The notes beneath the pieces were generated by a model, which was not told the DNA's origin, made no database searches, and saw nothing but the letters and a program-made list of their open reading frames with translations. A stretch of DNA of 28,332 bases from an uncultured Porphyromonadaceae bacterium (GTDB lineage: Bacteria; Bacteroidota; Bacteroidia; Bacteroidales; Muribaculaceae), in NCBI GenBank assembly GCA_902470475.1, contig CABRGT010000019.1, positions 1-28,332 on the forward strand. The letters run 5' to 3'. How positions within the stretch are numbered: position 1 is the stretch's first letter; each line of letters opens with the position of its first letter. Position numbers and translations under genes: made by a program. Positions 24,922-28,332 of the stretch are shown piece by piece.

Positions 24922-25497
24922 TCAGCTTTGGAATCCCTTTTCTAGACACGAACGGGCGGGGGCGTCGGACTCGTGGTAGAGTCGGTCGGGAGGAATGACG
25001 GCTTTGGCTTCGGGATTGAAGCGATGTCCGAGCGACAGGGAGAAGCCCATGCGCAGCAGTTGTCGTGCGCGCGTGGCATTGCCGCGGAAGCCGTGGATGA
25101 TCCATTCGACCGAGGGCCGGTGCCGCCTGATGGCGGCGGCTAACATGTCGTCGGCCTTGACGGCATGGATGATAAGCGGCTTGCCCACGCGCTCGGCCAG
25201 CCGGGCATGGAAGTCGAATACGCGTCGCTGCAGTTCGATGTCGCCGCCGCGCATACGGTCGAAGCCTGCTTCGCCCACGGCTACGGTGCGCGGATCGCGG
25301 GCCATGCGCACGAGGGCTTTCAGCGATGTCAGCGTCGGCTCCCCGGCACTTGTGTCCCATGGGTGGATACCTACTGAAAAATTGCCGGCGGGCGGCAACG
25401 TGTCGGACGGAGTAAGGTTTACTACGCTGTCGGGGCGGCCGGCGGCCGTGAGGTCGTGGGTGTGTATGTCGGCGAAAGAGTGCAGTGAAGGAGTCAT
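24922..25497 (-). CDS. tatD: TatD-family metal-dependent hydrolase (short form)
   Basis: An amidohydrolase-fold protein related to TatD deoxyribonuclease. Metal ligands visible are His12 and His14 (DIHTHD), Glu in GEAGFDR, His in IIHAVKADD, His in IHGFRGN and Asp in ESDAP. At 191 residues it is shorter than E. coli TatD (about 260), but all ligand motifs are present, so it is a compact form rather than a truncation. The start ATG at 25497 overlaps the yidD stop as ATGA, and the open frame above it is ignored. It is the last gene of the hemD-rnpA-yidD cluster. Confidence 0.88.
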   Translation of the reverse strand: MTPSLHSFADIHTHDLTAAGRPDSVVNLTPSDTLPPAGNFSVGIHPWDTSAGEPTLTSLKALVRMARDPRTVAVGEAGFDRMRGGDIELQRRVFDFHARLAERVGKPLIIHAVKADDMLAAAIRRHRPSVEWIIHGFRGNATRARQLLRMGFSLSLGHRFNPEAKAVIPPDRLYHESDAPARSCLEKGFQS

Positions 25498-25733
25498 GGC
25501 ACAGGGTCGTAGCCGCTGCCACCCCACGGATGGCAGCGAAGTATGCGTCGGACGGCGAGCCAGGTGCCTTTGAAGGCGCCATGACGCCGCAGAGCCTCGA
25601 TGGCGTATTCGCTGCAGGTGGGAGAGAAGCGGCATGTCGGAGGCTTCAGCGGCGATATACACTGCCGGTAGAAGATCACTGGCAGCGTCAGCACCCATGC
25701 CAGTGAGCGGTTAATCAGTCGTGCCGGATTCAT
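25494..25733 (-). CDS. yidD: Membrane protein insertion efficiency factor YidD
   Basis: The 79-residue protein has the whole YidD signature: an N-terminal amphipathic/hydrophobic helix (LAWVLTLPVIFYRQCISP), CRFSPTCSEYAIEAL, GTWLAVRRILRCHPW and GGSGYDPVP. It assists YidC-mediated insertion at the inner membrane. It overlaps rnpA by 23 bases and tatD by 4. The rnpA-yidD pairing is widely conserved. Confidence 0.96.
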   Translation of the reverse strand: MNPARLINRSLAWVLTLPVIFYRQCISPLKPPTCRFSPTCSEYAIEALRRHGAFKGTWLAVRRILRCHPWGGSGYDPVP

Positions 25734-26148
25734 CGGGGAGAGAGGCAGGAACGGAGTTTTCAGCAGATGAGGATTGCGCTATGCGGTCGAGCAGGCGGTT
25801 CATGGCCCGGTCAACGGCGTGGTAGTCGCACAGGCGGTCGGCTACGTACAGAAAGGCCACGTCGATGCGGGTGCCGTCGGGCATGGGATGAGCGGCGCGG
25901 CTCAGACGGTACGATTCGCGGATACGGCGGCGCATGGCCACGCGGTCCACTGCATGGCGCAGGCGCTTTTTCGGCACGCTAATAACAAAGGCCAGCGGGG
26001 CGTCGCTCCGTCGTTCACGGTTGCTGCGCCACACGGCACGCAGCGGATAGGCCAGACTGCTTGAAGCGCCGCTGCCGCGGCTAAAGAGCGAGTCGATAGC
26101 TACGGCAGAGCAAAGTTTTTCTTTCTTGTATAGCCTGAGGCCTTTCAT
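25711..26148 (-). CDS. rnpA: Ribonuclease P protein component
   Basis: Protein subunit that helps RNase P RNA cut 5' leaders from tRNA precursors. The RNR motif is within RHAVDRVAMRRRIRESYR (64-81), preceded by the conserved FVISVPKK strand. It is basic, 145 residues, with a Ser/Glu-rich C-terminal tail beyond the usual fold; the end of that tail overlaps the yidD start. No rpmH is next to it: hemD takes its place. Confidence 0.95.
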   Translation of the reverse strand: MKGLRLYKKEKLCSAVAIDSLFSRGSGASSSLAYPLRAVWRSNRERRSDAPLAFVISVPKKRLRHAVDRVAMRRRIRESYRLSRAAHPMPDGTRIDVAFLYVADRLCDYHAVDRAMNRLLDRIAQSSSAENSVPASLPDESGTTD

Positions 26149-26181
26149 TGGCTGACTGGTTGACGGAGTAGGGAGCGTGCC

Positions 26182-26925
26182 TTATTTCTGCTCGGCCAGG
26201 AACTGGTCGATGGCTGCGGGCATCGACGGAGCTTTGGCCGACGGAGCCTCGATGTCGACCGTAAGGCCGGCGTCCTTGGCAGCCTTGGCAGTGGCGGCGC
26301 CGAATGTGGCTATCGCTATGCCGTCCTGTTTGAAGTCAGGGAAATTCTTGCACAGCGATTCTATGCCCTGGGGGCTGAAGAATACCAGCATCTGGTAATC
26401 CAGCGGCTCGTCGGGTCCGAAGTCGTTGCTGACGGTGCGGTAGATCACCGCGCGGTCGTAGCTGATCTTGTTGCTGTCGAGCAGATCGGCTTCCGCGCCG
26501 GTGTTGACGTCGCTGACTGCCAGCAGGTATTTTTCGTCCTTATGCTTGACGATCAGTGGTATCAGATCGGCGAATTTACCGGTCTTGGGGAAAAATATCT
26601 TGCGTTTGCGGTAGATGATGTATTTCTGCAGATAGTTGGCGATGGTTTCCGAGGTGCAGAAATATTTTTGTGTGTCCGGCATTGTGAGGCGCATTTCTTC
26701 GCACAGACGGAAGAAGTGGTCGATCGCGGTTTTGGCTGTGAAGATAATGGCTGTGTGCTCGGGAATGGAAATCTTCTGTGCGCGGAATTCACGTGGAGTC
26801 AGACCCTCGACCTTGATGAAGGGGCGAAAGACAATCTCGACGCCATGTTTCTGCGCCAGTTCGAAATAAGGCGATTTCTCAGACGAAGGTTTTGGCTGCG
26901 ATACTAAAATCTTTTCTACTTTCAC
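26182..26925 (-). CDS. hemD: Uroporphyrinogen-III synthase
   Basis: Closes hydroxymethylbilane to uroporphyrinogen III with inversion of ring D, in tetrapyrrole synthesis. The family is weakly conserved. Recognisable are the opening KILVSQPKP, the strand IIFTAKTAIDHFF, YDRAVIYRTVS, VFFSPQGIESL and IATFGAATAKAAKDAGL near the C-terminus. The length is 247 residues. The start codon is GTG (26925); no nearby ATG would keep the first strand. It lies 18 bases after the DUF4271 gene and 33 bases before rnpA, an order common in Bacteroidota. Confidence 0.88.
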   Translation of the reverse strand: MKVEKILVSQPKPSSEKSPYFELAQKHGVEIVFRPFIKVEGLTPREFRAQKISIPEHTAIIFTAKTAIDHFFRLCEEMRLTMPDTQKYFCTSETIANYLQKYIIYRKRKIFFPKTGKFADLIPLIVKHKDEKYLLAVSDVNTGAEADLLDSNKISYDRAVIYRTVSNDFGPDEPLDYQMLVFFSPQGIESLCKNFPDFKQDGIAIATFGAATAKAAKDAGLTVDIEAPSAKAPSMPAAIDQFLAEQK

Positions 26926-26943
26926 AATTTTAAAGTTTTAGAC

Positions 26944-27810
26944 CTACAGTGTGTGTTCTGCGAGCAGAACCGAACTTTTGTAGACGAAAAGTAAAGGTAT
27001 TATTTCAAGGGTGCAAAGGTACAAAATAAAATACACTAATGAGGCAATTTTGTTGAAAAAAATGCGGAATCCCTTTAAAATAAAGATTATTTTAGTACAC
27101 AAATATAATAAAAATGCAACCAAAACGACATCCGATGATACCTGCGGATAGAAAATTGCCAGCATCGCAGGGATGATGAGCGCCAGTCCCAGCAGGGCCA
27201 TGGACGCGTTGTAGCCGCGCACCCAGTCGTGGTGTGCGCCGGGTGTGGCGAATGCATAGCCTACGAGATTATATCCGGCGAAGTGGTAGAAGTATCCGGC
27301 GGCGACGACTGCCGTCACGACGGCCACTCGCCCTCCTGTCATGGCCAAGTCGCCCGGAGGGCCGACACGGCAGATGGCAGTGGACAGTAGAATCCCCATG
27401 CATACGACACTTTGGAGCATCAGCAGCAACAGCACGCGCGTGTCGCCCGCAGGCCGCTCGTCGAAGACGTTGTCGCGGCCCGAGCGTACTTTCCACAGTT
27501 CTTCGGCATAGGTTCTGACGAGACGTTTCAGATGTCTGAAATTGAATATCAGCACCACGAACATCAAGGCGATGATCATCAGGAACCCCGAGTGGTTGCC
27601 GGGCTGCATCTGGCGCATGCCGGGTTCGAGGCCGTCGAGCCACGCCGGAGGCACGACGGCTACAGCCGTATCGGCCGCGACGGTGTCGGGGACAATAGAA
27701 TCAACTGACAGTGAATCGACAGCCAGTGAGTCGACCGGTAAACCGGCCAGTGGACTGGCGACGGCTGTGTCGGGGGCGGCCATATGGAGCGAGTCGGTGG
27801 TTGTCGGCAT
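26944..27810 (-). CDS. DUF4271 membrane protein
   Basis: A 288-residue protein with a low-complexity acidic N-terminus, including a repeated VDSL unit (VDSLAVDSLSVDS, about 26-38), then a membrane segment (FLMIIALMFVVLIFNF) and several more hydrophobic segments to the C-terminus. The arrangement and the hemD neighbour fit the DUF4271 family of Bacteroidota, whose function is not known. The N-terminal repeat region has no signal peptide and is probably cytoplasmic or unstructured. It lies 9 bases downstream of the LOG-family gene, so co-transcription is likely. Confidence 0.8.
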   Translation of the reverse strand: MPTTTDSLHMAAPDTAVASPLAGLPVDSLAVDSLSVDSIVPDTVAADTAVAVVPPAWLDGLEPGMRQMQPGNHSGFLMIIALMFVVLIFNFRHLKRLVRTYAEELWKVRSGRDNVFDERPAGDTRVLLLLMLQSVVCMGILLSTAICRVGPPGDLAMTGGRVAVVTAVVAAGYFYHFAGYNLVGYAFATPGAHHDWVRGYNASMALLGLALIIPAMLAIFYPQVSSDVVLVAFLLYLCTKIIFILKGFRIFFNKIASLVYFILYLCTLEIIPLLFVYKSSVLLAEHTL

Positions 27811-27819
27811 GGATGGTCG

Positions 27820-28332
27820 TTAGAATTTGGCTTTCAGATGTAGTTCGGATGTGGCTGCGGCTGCAGCGGCGACGGCTTCTGCCGGATCGGCGCACACGTG
27901 CCACAGCGCCTGGTGGTCGGACGGCATGAAGCCTGCGCCGACTGCGTGGCCGAGCATTGCAAGCAGGTTGTCGTAGTATCCGGCGGTGTTGAGTATCACT
28001 ATATTGCCGGTGTAGAGTCCCAGCTGGCGCCATGTTATCAGTTCGGTGAGTTCCTCGAACGTGCCGATACCTCCGGGAAGCGCTATGGCGCCTGCGGCGT
28101 GTCGGGCCATCAGTTCTTTGCGGCGGTGCATGTCGGGTGTGATCACGGTCTCGTCGGCTTCGGGATCGTTCCAGCCGCGGTCGACCATGAATTGTGGGAT
28201 GACGGCTATGGTGGCGCCTCCGGCGGCGCGTGCCGCGCGTGCGGCGGCTCCCATCATGCCCATGTGGCCGCCTCCGTAGATCAGCGGCAGCCCGGCGGCG
28301 GCAATGGCCTGCCCGGTGGCCTCGGCGGCCTC
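27820..28332 (-). CDS. LOG-family protein (TIGR00730), N-terminus outside window
   Basis: The frame is open to the window end; the ATG at 28263 is internal because YGGGHMG, a conserved LOG motif, crosses it. Other signatures are MHRRKELM (MHxRK) and PGGIGTFEELTE (PGGxGTxxE), which form the nucleotide-monophosphate site. Active family members remove the base from nucleoside 5'-monophosphates, including cytokinin precursors. Both catalytic motifs are intact. The visible part is 170 residues, so about 20-30 are missing. It appears to lead the DUF4271-hemD-rnpA-yidD-tatD cluster. Confidence 0.92.
   Translation of the reverse strand, partial: EAAEATGQAIAAAGLPLIYGGGHMGMMGAAARAARAAGGATIAVIPQFMVDRGWNDPEADETVITPDMHRRKELMARHAAGAIALPGGIGTFEELTELITWRQLGLYTGNIVILNTAGYYDNLLAMLGHAVGAGFMPSDHQALWHVCADPAEAVAAAAAATSELHLKAKF

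Noticed and set aside
25711..26148. Replication origin near rnpA
   Set aside because: There is no rpmH or dnaA next to rnpA, and no DnaA-box cluster was seen. The hemD-rnpA-yidD order is usual in Bacteroidota away from the origin.
1..28332. CRISPR array, insertion sequence or transposase
   Set aside because: No regularly spaced repeats, transposase motifs or terminal inverted repeats were found. The only long repeat is the shared hsp70-like block.

Overview
The window looks like a chromosomal stretch of a high-GC member of the Bacteroidales, most like the Muribaculaceae. That placement is an inference. It rests on the fused SecDF, the DUF4271-hemD-rnpA-yidD-tatD gene order, loosely conserved lipoboxes, start sites without Shine-Dalgarno sequences, and several promoters of the Bacteroidota form TTG-N19/20-TAnnTTTG. 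It splits into two parts at a tRNA-Leu gene. Bases 1 to about 7450 are AT-rich (sampled 60-base lines give 25-57% G+C). The rest is housekeeping DNA near 60% G+C.

Region A (1-7450) appears to be the end of a genomic island lying against the 3' end of tRNA-Leu(CAG). It is one co-directional cassette: an Hsp70-like ATPase (5' end outside the window), a protein of unknown family with a C-terminal membrane anchor, a second Hsp70-like protein with a damaged phosphate-1 loop, a fusion of a kinase-like domain (HRD changed to HNE) to an AAA+ ATPase, and a TerB-like protein. The two Hsp70 genes share a block identical over at least 578 bases while the rest of them diverges strongly, which suggests gene conversion. 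I do not recognise the cassette as a named system. It could be a membrane-tethered chaperone/unfoldase stress or conflict system.

Region B (7451-11305) holds tRNA-Leu with its terminator and promoter (- strand), rpiB, and a lipoprotein-pepT-miaA cluster. Region C (11340-16038, - strand) is a tightly packed six-gene operon: glycosyltransferase, NAD-dependent epimerase, small membrane protein, O-methyltransferase, SpoU-family RNA methyltransferase and S66 peptidase lipoprotein. Three of its five junctions are ATGA overlaps and the other two have 2-base gaps. Divergent from it is a DXS-like gene that lacks the arginines expected to hold the substrate phosphate. It converges on secDF across a strong bidirectional terminator.

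Region D (21106-24867, - strand) is a methionine operon, metY-metX-hom, with ATGA overlaps at both junctions. Its leader contains a previously hidden 31-codon ORF with ten Met codons, nine of them within 14 residues. A Rho-independent terminator follows, ending 7 bases before metY, and a competing antiterminator pairing is visible. This reads as a classical ribosome-mediated attenuator that senses charged tRNA-Met, and it is the most complete regulatory system in the window. Region E (24922-28332, - strand) is the LOG-family gene, DUF4271, hemD, rnpA, yidD and tatD.
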